Shown in pieces: positions 1 through 8,989 of a stretch of 64,000 bases of DNA; the first letter of the stretch is position 1; the number at the start of each line of letters is the position of its first letter. The notes under the pieces were generated by a model. The model made no database searches. It was given only the letters and a program-made list of their open reading frames with translations, and had not been told where the DNA came from. The DNA is from Streptacidiphilus sp. 4-A2 (GTDB lineage: Bacteria > Actinomycetota > Actinomycetes > Streptomycetales > Streptomycetaceae). Location: the NCBI GenBank assembly GCA_014284505.1, contig JAAFYY010000001.1, forward strand, positions 3,100,001 to 3,164,000, given 5' to 3'. The translations under genes were made by a program, and so were the position numbers.

Positions 1-625
1 GCGGCGACTGGTTCAAGGTCCATGTGCTGCCCGGCGACCGGGTCCTGATCGCGCTCGGGGACGCGCGCGGGCACGGCCTGGACGCGGTCACCCTGATGGC
101 CAAGCTGCGCTACGCGCTCGCCGGGCTGGCCTTCACCGGGGAGAGCGTGGACGAGCTCACGGCCTGGCTGAGCAGCGTCGCCTACGACGACGGGGAGGAG
201 TCCACCGCGACCGCCGTCATCGCCCGGTACCACCCGGAGCGGTCGCTGCTGCGCTGGACCCGGGCCGGCCATCCGCGGCCGGTGCTGCTGCGCGACCGCG
301 AACCGGTGCTGCTCGGCGACACGCCGGGCACCGCCGGACCCCCGCTCGGCGTCCTGCCGGACGCGAGCTACGGCCTCACCGAAACCGTCCTGGAGCCCGG
401 CGACATCATCCTGCTGTACTCGGACGGGCTCATCGAGCGCCGCGGGTACGACCCGGACGCCGACACCGCCCGGCTGCTGGAGCAGATCCGGGAGGCCGCC
501 GCGACCGCGTCCGCCCCGGCGCGAGGGCTCGAAGCCTTCGCCAGCTGGTCGTGGAGGCGCTCACCGGCCGGAACAGACGACGACGCCACCCTGCTGGTGC
601 TCCGCCGGGTCACCGCGCAGGAGCA
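1..625 (+). CDS. SpoIIE-family PP2C protein phosphatase, C-terminal part (runs off the left edge)
   Basis: The C-terminal catalytic region of a PP2C-type serine phosphatase of the SpoIIE/RsbU group, which in actinomycetes usually acts on anti-anti-sigma factors. The first bases encode GDWF, the usual family motif, followed by DARGHG with a metal-binding Asp, then [21 protein letters not shown] and [12 protein letters not shown] near the end. The N-terminal sensor region lies outside the window. The reading frame changes near 520 and again near 575: the stretch [14 protein letters not shown] reads in another frame between them. No clean stop follows in the main frame, so the true end is uncertain, somewhere between about 600 and 700, just before nadE. 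Family call firm; boundaries approximate. Confidence 0.85.
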
Positions 626-693
626 CGGCGGGCGCGCAACCCCAGCTCGGAGCCGGTTTCCACCGCTGCGATCCCGGCCAGTACAGTACGCGA

Positions 694-1533
694 ATGATGA
701 ACCTACGGGAGAGATTCGCGCTGAGCTCGGCGTCAAGACGGCCATTGAACCCACGGTCGAGATCCGCAACGGTCGACTTCCTCAAGGACTACCTGCGGTC
801 GACCCCGGCGAAGGGCTATGTGCTCGGGATCAGCGGCGGCCAGGACAGCACGCTGACCGGCAGGCTGTGCCAGCTGGCCGCCGAGGAACTGCGGGCCGAG
901 GGGCACGAGGCCGCCTTTGTCGCGATCCGGCTGCCCTACGGCGTACAGGCCGACGAGCACGACGCGCAGATCGCGCTGGAATTCATCAAGCCCGACCGGT
1001 CGATCGAGGTGAACGTCAAGCCGAGCGCGGACGCGGTCGCCGGCGAGGCGGCGCTGGCCTGCACGAGGTGCTGGGCGGCGAGCCCCGGCTGCGGGACTTC
1101 GTGCGCGGCAACATCAAGGCCCGCGAGCGCATGGTGATCCAGTACGCGGTCGCCGGGCAGCTGGGGATGCTGGTGGTCGGCACCGACCACGCGGCCGAGG
1201 CGGTGACCGGCTTCTTCACCAAGTACGGCGACGGCGGTGTCGACATCACCCCGCTGACCGGGCTGACCAAGCGCCAGGGCGCGGCTGCTGCGCGAGCTGG
1301 GCGCGCCGTCGAGCAGCTGGGAGAAGGTGCCGACCGCCGACCTGGAGGACGACCGCCCGGCGCTGGCGGACGAGGCCGCGCTCGGCATGACCTACACCCA
1401 GATCGACAACTACCTGGAAGGCGCGGAGGTCGCGCCGGAGGTGGCGGAGAAGCTGGAGTCGGTCTACCTGGCGACCCGGCACAAGCGGGCGCTGCCGGTC
1501 ACCCCGCTCGACGGCTGGTGGCGGCAGGGCTGA
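694..1533 (+). CDS. nadE: NH3-dependent NAD+ synthetase (frameshifted)
   Basis: NAD+ synthetase, converting deamido-NAD, ATP and ammonia to NAD+ in the cytoplasm. The N-terminal piece [18 protein letters not shown] reads in one frame; [11 protein letters not shown] and the PP-loop ATP motif ISGGQDSTL read in the next. [21 protein letters not shown] and LTGLTKRQG identify the family, and the C-terminus [16 protein letters not shown] is also typical. Summed over frames the span gives about 279 residues, matching the usual length (about 275). Frame changes fall near 770, 1060 and 1290. Because the gene is single-copy-like and otherwise intact, sequencing error is more likely than loss. The start is taken at the ATG pair 694/697. 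A hairpin terminator follows. Confidence 0.9.
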
Positions 1534-1579
1534 TCCCGCCGCCGCGCCGCCGGAGTCCCGGCAGGCACGCGGGCGGAGG

Positions 1580-1605
1580 CTGACGGGCGCTTTCGCGCCC
1601 GTCAG
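1580..1605 (+). terminator. Hairpin terminator after nadE
   Basis: A perfect 11-bp inverted repeat (CTGACGGGCGC / GCGCCCGTCAG) with a TTTC loop, 46 bp after the nadE stop. There is no T-run, as is common for terminators in high-GC actinobacteria. It separates nadE from the biosynthetic locus. Confidence 0.75.
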
Positions 1606-1789
1606 TCCGCTCCAATCATTCGTATCAAAACAATGTCAATACATGAGTACGACTATGTGATCAAACCGTGGTTGAGCAAGCGGGAAATGCGCCGTGGTGC
1701 GCTCCTTTTATTTCCGCTACCCTCAAGCCTGGAGCGTTCGCGAACTTGCGGCCGTGGCCGATGTGTTGTGCGAGGTCAAAGGCGGTTCT
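1606..1789 (+). promoter_or_regulatory. AT-richer upstream region of the biosynthetic locus
   Basis: This 184-bp stretch is visibly lower in GC than its surroundings, especially around 1606-1670, and precedes the first gene of the lipid cassette. It probably carries the promoter of the left-hand operon. I could not pick out a convincing -35/-10 pair. The only open frames crossing it have atypical amino-acid composition and are not believable genes. Confidence 0.4.
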
Positions 1790-3017
1790 GTGAGCACGGA
1801 GTCGGTTCTGTTATCGATTTTCACCCCGAGGGCCGGGAGAACCCCTATCCCCCGCTGGCGGAGCTCAGGCGGGTCGAACCGGTCCACTACAACGAGACCG
1901 TCGACACCCGGTTCCTCACCCGATTCGCCGACTGTCAGACCGTACTGACCAGCCCGACTTCACCGTTCCCGACCATGAATGGTGCGAGGTCCACCTGCCA
2001 GAGTGGCGGCGGCATCCGGCTGCGGACTTCTTCTACTCCTCCCTGCTCGGCAGCAACGGCGCCCGGCACGAGCGGCTGCGCCGCTCCGTGGGCCGGGCCT
2101 TCAGCGCCCGCCGGGTGGCCGGGCTGCGGGCCGCGGTGGAGCGGATCTGCGGCGAACTGCTCGACCGCTTCGCCGAAGCCACCTCGGCCGGCGGCGCGGC
2201 CAATTTCCAGGCGCTGGTGGGATATCCGCTGCCGGTCGCGGTGGTCGGCGAGCTGATCGGCGTCCCCCGCGCGGAGCAGGCGCAGTTCCAGCAGCTGGGG
2301 CAGGACGCCAGCCGGCTGCTGGAGCCGGTGCGCACGGCCGAGGACTGGGAGCGCTCCGACCGGGCGGTGCTGGCGCTGCGCGAGTACTTCACCACCCTGC
2401 TGGACGCCCGCCGTTCGCGCCCGGCGGACGACCTCGCCTCCGACCTGCTCGCCCAGAATTCCCAATCACCCTCACCAGAGCGGGAACTGACGAACGGTGA
2501 ACTGGTCGACATCCTGCTGCTGGTCTTTGTCGCCGGCTTCGAGACCACCACCGGACTGCTCGGCCTGACCGTGTTCGCCCTGCTGACCCACCCCGACCAG
2601 CGGGCCCTGCTCGACGCCGACCCGTCCCTGGTCACCGCTGCGGTGGAGGAGTCGCTGCGCTGGGACGGCCCGGTGCTGCTGACGGAACGGATCGCCGCGC
2701 GCACCGTGGAGGTCGGCGGGGTGAAGCTCGACGAGGGCAGCAGCGTGACCGCGGTGCTCGCCGCCGCGAACCGCGACCCCGAACGCAACCACGATCCGGA
2801 CGCGTTCCTGGTGCGGCGGCCGGACATCGGACTGCTCAGCTTCAGCGCCGGGCCGCACTACTGCCTCGGCGCGGCGCTCGCCCGGCTGGAGGGGGCCTCG
2901 CTGCTGGGTCCGCTGTTCGCGCGGTTCCCGAAACTGGCGCTCGCCGGGGAGCCCGGCCGACGCGACTCGGTCAACCTCCGCTCCTTCGACAACCTCCCGC
3001 TGAGCACCGGCCGTTGA
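1790..3017 (+). CDS. Cytochrome P450 (first gene of the lipid cassette; frameshifted N-terminus)
   Basis: A soluble bacterial cytochrome P450 of about 409 residues. Visible motifs are the I-helix oxygen-binding VAGFETTTGLL (about residue 248), the K-helix EESLRW (about 286) and the heme loop FSAGPHYCLGAALARLE with the ligand Cys near 358. The N-terminus reads FHPEGRENPYPPLAELRRVEPVHY. The GTG at 1790 (MSTESVLLS) is the likely start, but the frame changes near 1815 and again between 1960 and 2040. In frame with this GTG is a TTA leucine codon at 1811-1813, rare in such genomes. The stop overlaps nothing; about 100 bp precede the next gene. Substrate unknown: fatty acyl-ACP or the RiPP scaffold are both possible. 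Confidence 0.88.
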
Positions 3018-3119
3018 CCGCTCCGGATCGCCCCCGGGCAGACCGCCGCCGACCGGACGCCCCCGCAGGCACTCCCGCTCTCAGGCACTCCCGCACATCA
3101 GCTCCCGAAGGGCTCGCCG

Positions 3120-4251
3120 ATGAACTTCCTCCACCTCGAACGCTCCGCCCTGGAGGCGTCGCTGCCCGGGCTCGACGACGCCCTCACCCGCTACCCGCTG
3201 GAGGAGTTGGAGAGCTCCCCAGCCCGGCGATCCGGGAGTTCCGGGAGGCCGGAGGGCCGGGGCTGCTGGTGCCCGCGCAGCACGGCGGGGTGGGCGCCGG
3301 TCCGCTGGAGGCGGTGCGGGTGCAGCGTGCGGTCGGCGCCCGCTGCCCCTCGCTGGCGGTCGCGACCACCATGCACCACTTCTCGGTCGCCGGTCTGGTG
3401 CAGGCCGCGAAGGACGGCGCGGGCCTGGAGGGGCTGCTGCTGGAGGCCATCGCCAAGGACCGGCTGCTGCTGCTGGCCTCGGGCTTCGCCGAGGGCAACG
3501 CGGGCCAGAACATCCTCCGGCCGCACATCACCGCCGAACGCCGCTCCGGGCGGATCGTGCTGAACGGCAGCAAGAAGCCGTGCAGCCTGTCACGTTCGAT
3601 GGACCTGCTGACGGCGTCGGTGGTGATGCCCGACGAGCAGGGCGTCGGCCGGCTGGCGGTCGCCCTGATCCCGGCCAACAGCCCCGGCCTGGAGGTACGG
3701 CCGTTCTGGCGGACACCGATCCTGGCCGGGGCCGAGAGCGACGAGGTCGTGCTGACCGAGGTGGAGCTGGACCCGCAGATGGTGGTGCTCACCGAGGTCA
3801 CCGCCGACGCGGTGCCGGACTCCCTGAATGTGGCCGGGTTCCTCTGGTTCGAACTGCTGCTGACCGCCGGGTATCTGGGTGTGGCCAGCGCGCTGGTGGA
3901 GCGGGTGCTGCACCGCCAGGGCGGCTCCGACGCCGACCCGGCCCCCTTCCTGGTCGGCGTGGAGGCCGCGATGCTGGCGGTGGAGTCGGTCGCCCGCGCC
4001 ATGGCGGACGAGGAGTGGACCGACAGCCTGCTGGTCCGCGCCCTCGCCGCCCGCTACGCGGCGCAGGACGCGATCCACCGCACCACCCGCGACTGCCTCG
4101 CCGCCCTGGGCGGAATGGCCTTCATCGGCGCGCCGAGGGCTCCTATCTGGCGTCGGCCGCCTCCGGCCTCACCTTCCATCCGCCGGCCCGCAACCGGATG
4201 GCCGGCCCGCTGCGCGAGTTCCTGGACGGGAACCCGCTGCGCATCGGCTGA
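3120..4251 (+). CDS. Acyl-CoA dehydrogenase-like flavoprotein
   Basis: A member of the acyl-CoA dehydrogenase family (about 377 residues, normal length), FAD-dependent enzymes that oxidise acyl-CoA or acyl-ACP to the 2,3-enoyl form. Visible are the N-terminal helical part (FREAGGPGLLVPAQHGGVG), the middle beta domain (LASGFAEGN and SGRIVLNGSKKPCSLS) and the C-terminal helical domain (ARYAAQDAIHRTTRDCLAALGG). The start is ATG 3120. The frame changes near 3215 and 4135, after which the end reads YLASAASGLTFHPPARNRM. Its place between a P450 and acyl-handling genes suggests it desaturates a carrier-bound chain. Whether it works on CoA or on the ACP at 7330 is not known; I did not verify the catalytic base. 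Confidence 0.82.
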
Positions 4252-4256
4252 AGCGC

Positions 4257-4328
4257 CGAGACCGTTGCCCGTAGCGAGACCGCAGCTTGTACCGAGACCG
4301 CAGCCCGTATCGAGACCGAGGACAGTGA
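4257..4328 (+). repeat. Four-unit 18-bp tandem repeat between two biosynthetic genes
   Basis: The octamer CGAGACCG recurs at 4257, 4275, 4293 and 4311, exactly every 18 bp, followed by a variable ten-base part. The array fills the whole gap between the acyl-CoA dehydrogenase stop and the GTG of the acyltransferase gene, and the last unit includes the purine-rich run used as ribosome-binding region. Confidence 0.85.
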
Positions 4329-4334
4329 GAGCTG

Positions 4335-5540
4335 GTGACCACCGTGGAACAGGATGCCGTCGGCACCTCGGGCTACCGCGTCGAGCTGCTGCCGGGCATC
4401 GACTCGCTGCCCCGCGCGGCCTGGGAGGAGCTGGCGCCGGGCGACGATCCGATGTGGTCGCGAGGGCTGTTCTCGGCGATGGAGCACAGCCGGCTCGGCC
4501 CCGACGGTTACGCGTACCTGGTGGTCCGCCGGGGAGCGGCGGTGGCGGCCGTGCTGCCGCTGTGCCTGTTCCGGGAGCTGCGACTGGACCAGGTGGTGGG
4601 CTCCCGCGAGCGGCGGCTGCTGGCGCCGCTGGCCCGGGTGCTGCCACGGCTGCTGCGGGTACCGATGCTGTTCTGCGGCAACCTGCTCGGGCAGGGGCAT
4701 GTGCTGGCCCCGGGTCCGCCCGGCGAGGAGGTGTGCCGGCTGCTGGTGTCGGCGGTCCTGGACGTCGCCCGGGCCGAGCGGCTGGGCACGGTGGTGTTCA
4801 AGGACTTCGCGCCGGACGAGCTGGACCCGCTGCGCACGGCCCTGGAGCAGGCCGGCTTCTTCTTCGTCCGCAGCCTGCCCGACACCCGGCTGCGGCTGGG
4901 GCAGGCCTCCTTCGAGGAGTACCTGACCGCGCTGCCTGCCAAGCCGCGGCGCAACGCCCGCAGCAAGATCCGCGCGTTCCGGGCCAGGCCCGGTCTGCGG
5001 CTGGAGGTCCTGGACGACTTCGACCACCTGCTGCCGGAGCTGCTCGGCCTCTACCAGCAGGTGATGGCGCGCGCCGAGCAGACCCTGGACGTCATCGACG
5101 CCTCCTTCCTGGCCGATGTGCAGGGCCGCGACGATCCCCGGCGCCGGCTGGTGGCCTGCTTCGAGGACGACCGGCTGGTCGCCTTCCTGCTGTGCTTCTT
5201 CGCCGGTTCGGGGGCCACCGGCGCCCGGATCGGCCTGGACTACCGGATCGCCCATGACGCGCGGCTCTACCACAACGTGCACTACGAGGCGATCCGGCTG
5301 GCCATCGCCTCCGGCTGCCGCCACATCCGCTTCGCCCAGACCGCGTACCAGCCGAAGCTCGAACTGGGCTGCGACCTGGTCGAGCAGTGGTACGCGATGA
5401 CCCATCTGCGCCCGCTGCCCCGCGCGGCCCTGCGGCGGCTGCTTCCGCCCGCCCTGTCCGCCGCGCTGGACCGGGCTCTTGGCCCGCACGCCCCGGGCCG
5501 TCCCCCGACCGAGAAAGGCTCCGCCCGTGCCACAGGTTGA
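4335..5540 (+). CDS. FemAB/GNAT-like N-acyltransferase (COG3146-type)
   Basis: A 401-residue protein, uninterrupted. It resembles the peptidoglycan-bridge/COG3146 branch of the GNAT superfamily, which transfers acyl or aminoacyl groups to amines. Pointers are the C-terminal half with AKPRRNARSKIRAFRA (about 197-212), LLGLYQQVMARAEQTLDVID, a GNAT-like core LVACFEDDRLVAFLLCFF, and the closing segment HIRFAQTAYQPKLELGC. The GTG start at 4335 follows a GAGAG-type ribosome-binding site. The 3' end overlaps the next gene by 14 bp, so the two are translationally coupled. In this setting it could join an acyl-ACP to an amine: a lipid amine, an amino acid, or the RiPP. That role is inference; goadvionin biosynthesis offers a precedent for a GNAT joining a fatty chain to a RiPP. 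Confidence 0.75.
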   Translation: MTTVEQDAVGTSGYRVELLPGIDSLPRAAWEELAPGDDPMWSRGLFSAMEHSRLGPDGYAYLVVRRGAAVAAVLPLCLFRELRLDQVVGSRERRLLAPLARVLPRLLRVPMLFCGNLLGQGHVLAPGPPGEEVCRLLVSAVLDVARAERLGTVVFKDFAPDELDPLRTALEQAGFFFVRSLPDTRLRLGQASFEEYLTALPAKPRRNARSKIRAFRARPGLRLEVLDDFDHLLPELLGLYQQVMARAEQTLDVIDASFLADVQGRDDPRRRLVACFEDDRLVAFLLCFFAGSGATGARIGLDYRIAHDARLYHNVHYEAIRLAIASGCRHIRFAQTAYQPKLELGCDLVEQWYAMTHLRPLPRAALRRLLPPALSAALDRALGPHAPGRPPTEKGSARATG

Positions 5541-6029
5541 CGTCAGACTGCGCATCGCCGCCCCGCCCGAGGCCGCGTGGGCGGCGGTGGTGGACGTGGA
5601 GAGCTACCCCGACTGCATGGACAACGTCGAATCGGTGGTGACCACCGAGCGGACCGACGAGCGGCACCGCACCACCGCCTGGTCGGTCCGGCTCAAGGGA
5701 TCGGTGCTCAACTGGGTCGAGGCCGAGGTGATCGACCCGGTCGCCCGGCGCTTCGACTTCCGGCAGACCAGCGGCGACCTCGGCGAGTTCGCCGGGCACT
5801 GGGCCGTGGCCCCGGCCCCGGACGGGCAGAGCACGGTCTCGCTGCATGCCGAGTTCGACATCGGCATCCCGCTGCTCGCCGAGATGCTCAACTCGGTGGC
5901 GGCCGACGCCCTGCGGGACAACGCGGCGCAGATGCTGGCCGCGCTGGAGCAGCGGCTGCTGTCCGCCGGGCCCGGTTCCGGCCCGTGCCTGGCAGCCGTC
6001 GGGACTCCGCCCCGGACGCCGCCCGGTGA
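5527..6029 (+). CDS. SRPBCC-fold (polyketide cyclase/dehydrase-like) protein
   Basis: A START/SRPBCC-type protein of about 167 residues, starting at GTG 5527 inside the end of the preceding gene. The fold signature is VDVRLRIAAPPEAAWAAVVD near the N-terminus, followed by YPDCMDNVESV, WSVRLKGSVLNWVEAEV, FDFRQTSGDLGEFAGHW and a long C-terminal helix DALRDNAAQMLAALEQRL. Such proteins bind hydrophobic ligands and include aromatase/cyclases. Here it may hold or fold a carrier-bound chain. A frame change near 5960 brings in the TGA at 6027-6029, which overlaps the GTG start of the aminotransferase as GTGA. Confidence 0.8.
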
Positions 6030-7281
6030 CCACAGCCCCGACCCGGCAGCCGGCCGCCGCCGAGGTGTTCGACCAGCTGCGCCGCCATCTGTCCGCCAAA
6101 CTGGCGCTGACCGGCTCGTTCGCCGGGCGCGGCGCGGTGGAGCACTCGGCCGAGGGCTGCCGGGTGACCCTCTCCGACGGCCGCTCGGCCCTGGACTTCG
6201 GCTCCTACGCGGTCACCCTGCTCGGCCACCGGCATCCGGCGGTGCTGGCGGCGGTCCGCGCGCAGCTGGACACCATGCCGACCTCCACCCGGAGCCTGGC
6301 CAACCCGGTGGCGGCGGAGGCCGCCGCCCGGCTCTCGGAGTACTTCGGCGGCGCGCTGCCCAAGGTCCACTTCGGGCTGAACGGCTCGGACGCGGTGGAG
6401 GTGGCGCTGAAGCTGGCCCGGCTGGCCCGCGGCCGGGAGCGGGTGCTGGCGGTGCGCGGCGGCTTCCACGGCAAGTCCCTCGGCGCGCTGGCCCTGACCC
6501 ACAACCCGCTGTACCGGGTGGGCTTGCGCGGCTGCGCGGTCGACGTGGTGCATCTGGACCCGGAGGACCCGGACGCGGTGCGCCGCGAGGTCCGCTCCGG
6601 GCCGGTGGCCGCGGTGGTCTTCGAGCCGGTGCAGGGGGAGAACGGGGCGGTCCCGCTGCCGGTGGAGGTGCTGCGGCAGTGGTGCCAGGACGCGGCCGGC
6701 CGCGTTCGTGATCTCCGACGAGATCCAGTGCGGCCTGCGGCGCTGCGGGGAGCGGTCGGTGGCGCTGGCCGAGGGTCTGCCGGTGGATGCGGTCCTGGTC
6801 GGCAAGCCGCTGGGCGGGGGTGACGCCGTTGTCGGCGGTGCTGCTCGGCGGAGCTCTACGCCCCGCTGGACGCCGACCCGTTCCTGCACTCCGCCACCTT
6901 CGGCGGCCATCCGCTGAGCTGCGCGGCGCTGCCCGCCGCGCTCACCGCGATCGAGGAACTCGCACCGCACGGACGCCGGTTGTCCGGTCTGCTGGATACC
7001 GCGCTGGAGGGACTGCGGCAGCGGCACCCGGCGGTGGTGCGCGGGTGCGCGGCCGGGGACTGCTGCGCGGGATCGACCTCAGCACGCCGCGGGCCGCCGG
7101 AGCGGTGGTGGTCGAGCTGGCCGGTGCCGGGCTGCTGGTGTCGCCGTGCCTGAGCCGGCCCACCACCGTGCGCCTGCTCCCGCCGCTGGTCAGCACCGAG
7201 GCCGAGCTCGCGGAGGCGTTCCGGATCCTCGACGCCGCGGTCACCGTCGCCGAGCGCGACCGCCCCCCGGGCGCGGACTGA
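6026..7281 (+). CDS. Class III PLP-dependent aminotransferase (several frame changes)
   Basis: A class III aminotransferase (ornithine/acetylornithine-aminotransferase fold), about 418 residues over the span. Landmarks: GSYAVTLLGHRHPAVLAAVRAQ, LNGSDAVEVALKLARLARGR, RGGFHGKSLGALALTHNP, AVVFEPVQGENGAVPLP, the cofactor-Asp motif ISDEIQCG, the Schiff-base Lys in VLVGKPLGGG, then HSATFGGHPLSCAALPAA and a normal C-terminal small domain. Frame changes are needed near 6700, 6830, 6850 and 7045. It starts with GTG overlapping the previous stop. It would place an amino group on an aldehyde or keto substrate, here plausibly an acyl chain reduced by the SDR at 8990. The substrate is not visible from sequence. 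Confidence 0.85.
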
Positions 7282-7329
7282 TCCCGGTGGTCCGGAAGCA
7301 CGAACAGCAACTCGGAAGGACGAACGGAC

Positions 7330-7584
7330 ATGCACACCCGTGAGGAACTGGCCCTCCTGGTCAGGACGGCCATCTCGGACGTCCTCGGCACAGAGCTGGA
7401 CGAGGTGCAGGAGCGCACCAGCCTGCTGGAGGACTACGGCATCGACAGCCTGGAACTGATGGAGATCGGCGCCCGGCTGGAGCGGACCCTGAAGCTGCCG
7501 ATCCCGGTCGAGGACCTGACCGCCGCCCGGGACGTGGGCCGCGCCATCGACCTGCTCGAACTGCGTACGGCCGGGCGCTCGTGA
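7330..7584 (+). CDS. Stand-alone acyl carrier protein
   Basis: An 84-residue acidic helical carrier protein. The phosphopantetheine attachment motif is YGIDSLELMEIG with the modified Ser at residue 40. Helix I (LALLVRTAISDVLG) and helix III (DLTAARDVGRAIDLLE) are recognisable. The ribosome-binding sequence GGAAGGA lies just upstream of the ATG. The gene ends in GTGA shared with the ketosynthase start, so carrier and ketosynthase are coupled, as expected for a working pair. No acyltransferase, ketoreductase or phosphopantetheinyl transferase is in the window; these activities would come from elsewhere in the genome. Confidence 0.95.
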   Translation: MHTREELALLVRTAISDVLGTELDEVQERTSLLEDYGIDSLELMEIGARLERTLKLPIPVEDLTAARDVGRAIDLLELRTAGRS

Positions 7585-8827
7585 GCGGCGGCCACCCCGG
7601 CGGCGGGGCCCGGGTCGCGGTCACCGGGATCGGCCTGAAGTCCCCGGCGGGGCACGGGCCGGAGGAGGTGTTCGAGGCGCTGCTGAAGGCCCGGTCCACC
7701 GCCGCGACCGTGGACCTGCTGGTCGAGCAGGACCATCCGGTGCGGTTCGCCTGCCTGGTGCCGCCGTTCGACGTCGGCGCCTACCTCACGCTGCGGGAGT
7801 CGCGGCAGATCGACCGCCCCACCGAGCTGCTGCTGTGCGCGGCCGCGGACGCGGTACAGGACGCGGCGCTGCCGTCCGGCCTGCCGCCGGAGCGGGTGGG
7901 GGTGCAGATCGGCACCGGTATCGGCGGCCTGCCGAGCATGGAGGCGGTCACCCGCAGCCATGGCGACCGGCCCGGGAGATGCCGGTGCACACCGTGCCCC
8001 GGACCATGTCCAACTCCCCCGCCTGTCGGCTGGCGCTGCGCTACGGCTACCAGGGCTCCTGCACCACCTACTCGGCCGCCTGTGCCAGCGGCACCGTCGC
8101 TGTCGGCGAGGCCGCCCGCCGGATCCGCTACGGCGAACTGGACGTGGCGGTGGCCGGGGGCACCGACTCCGGGATCAGCATCGTCACCATGGGCGGATTC
8201 GCCCGGATGCGCGCGCTGTCCACCCGGAACACCGCCCCGGAGCTGGCCAGTCGTCCCTTCGACGCGGAGCGGGACGGCTTTGTGATGGGCGAGGGCGCGG
8301 CCGTCCTGGTGCTGGAGCGCTGGGAGTCGGCGCGGGCCCGGGGCGCGCGGATCTACGGCGAGGTGTCCGGCTACGCGGACAACTGCGACGCCTTCCATAT
8401 CGTGGCCCCGCACGAGGAGGGCGAGGTCGCGACCCGCTGCATGCGGAGTGCGCTGAAGGACGCCCGCCTCAGCCCCGACGACATCGTCCATGTGAACGCT
8501 CATGGCACCTCGACGGTGCTCAACGACCGGGCCGAGGCCAGGGCCATCGACCGCTGCTTCGCCGGGCAGTCGCCGCCGGTCACCGCGGTCAAGGGGGTCA
8601 CCGGGCATCTGATCGGGGCGTCCGGTGCGCTGGAGGCCGCGCTCGCGCTGCTCTGCGCGGCCAGGGGCGTGGTGCCGCCGGTCGCCAACCTCGGCTCCAG
8701 CCCCGAGGCCGACCTGGTGGACCTGGCCCTCGGGGCGGCGCGAAGCGTCCCGGTGGGCCCGGTGCTGTCCAATTCCTTCGGATTCGGCGGGCAGAACGCC
8801 TGCCTGGTGCTCAGCCCGGCCGGGTGA
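7581..8827 (+). CDS. FabF-like beta-ketoacyl-ACP synthase
   Basis: A type II ketosynthase of 415 residues. The full catalytic set is present: Cys near residue 167 in YSAACASGTVAVGEAAR, His near 307 in VNAHGTSTVLND, and the KGVTGHLIGASGALEAA motif with Lys and His near 342. The C-terminal LSNSFGFGGQNACLVL is standard. A single frame change near 7970 is needed. It has an intact active-site Cys, so it is a true condensing enzyme and not a chain-length factor, and there is no KSbeta partner beside it. Alone with one ACP it could add one or few malonyl units to a primer taken from fatty-acid metabolism. Confidence 0.92.
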
Positions 8828-8887
8828 ACCCGCCCGCCGCCGGTCGCCGGTAGCCAGTCGCCGACCGCCAGGCGCAGGCCTCCAGAG

Positions 8888-8929
8888 GCCGACCTACAGG
8901 CGCCGACCTCCAGGCGCCGACCTCCAGGC
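8888..8929 (+). repeat. Three-unit 14-bp tandem repeat after the ketosynthase gene
   Basis: GCCGACCTMCAGGC occurs at 8888, 8902 and 8916, a strict 14-bp period, with related partial copies from about 8860 to 8945. It lies in the 160-bp gap between the ketosynthase and SDR genes. I see no open frame or hairpin that explains it. Confidence 0.85.
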
Positions 8930-8989
8930 GCAGGCCGACGGCTGCCGCACCGGACGGCCCGCCGCTCTCCACAACCAGGGACCCAACCC

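Noticed and set aside
24..1583. A single 519-residue open frame across the phosphatase and nadE
   Set aside because: Its middle and end have no family similarity, while nadE motifs lie in the other frames. It is an artefact of frame breaks joining two genes.
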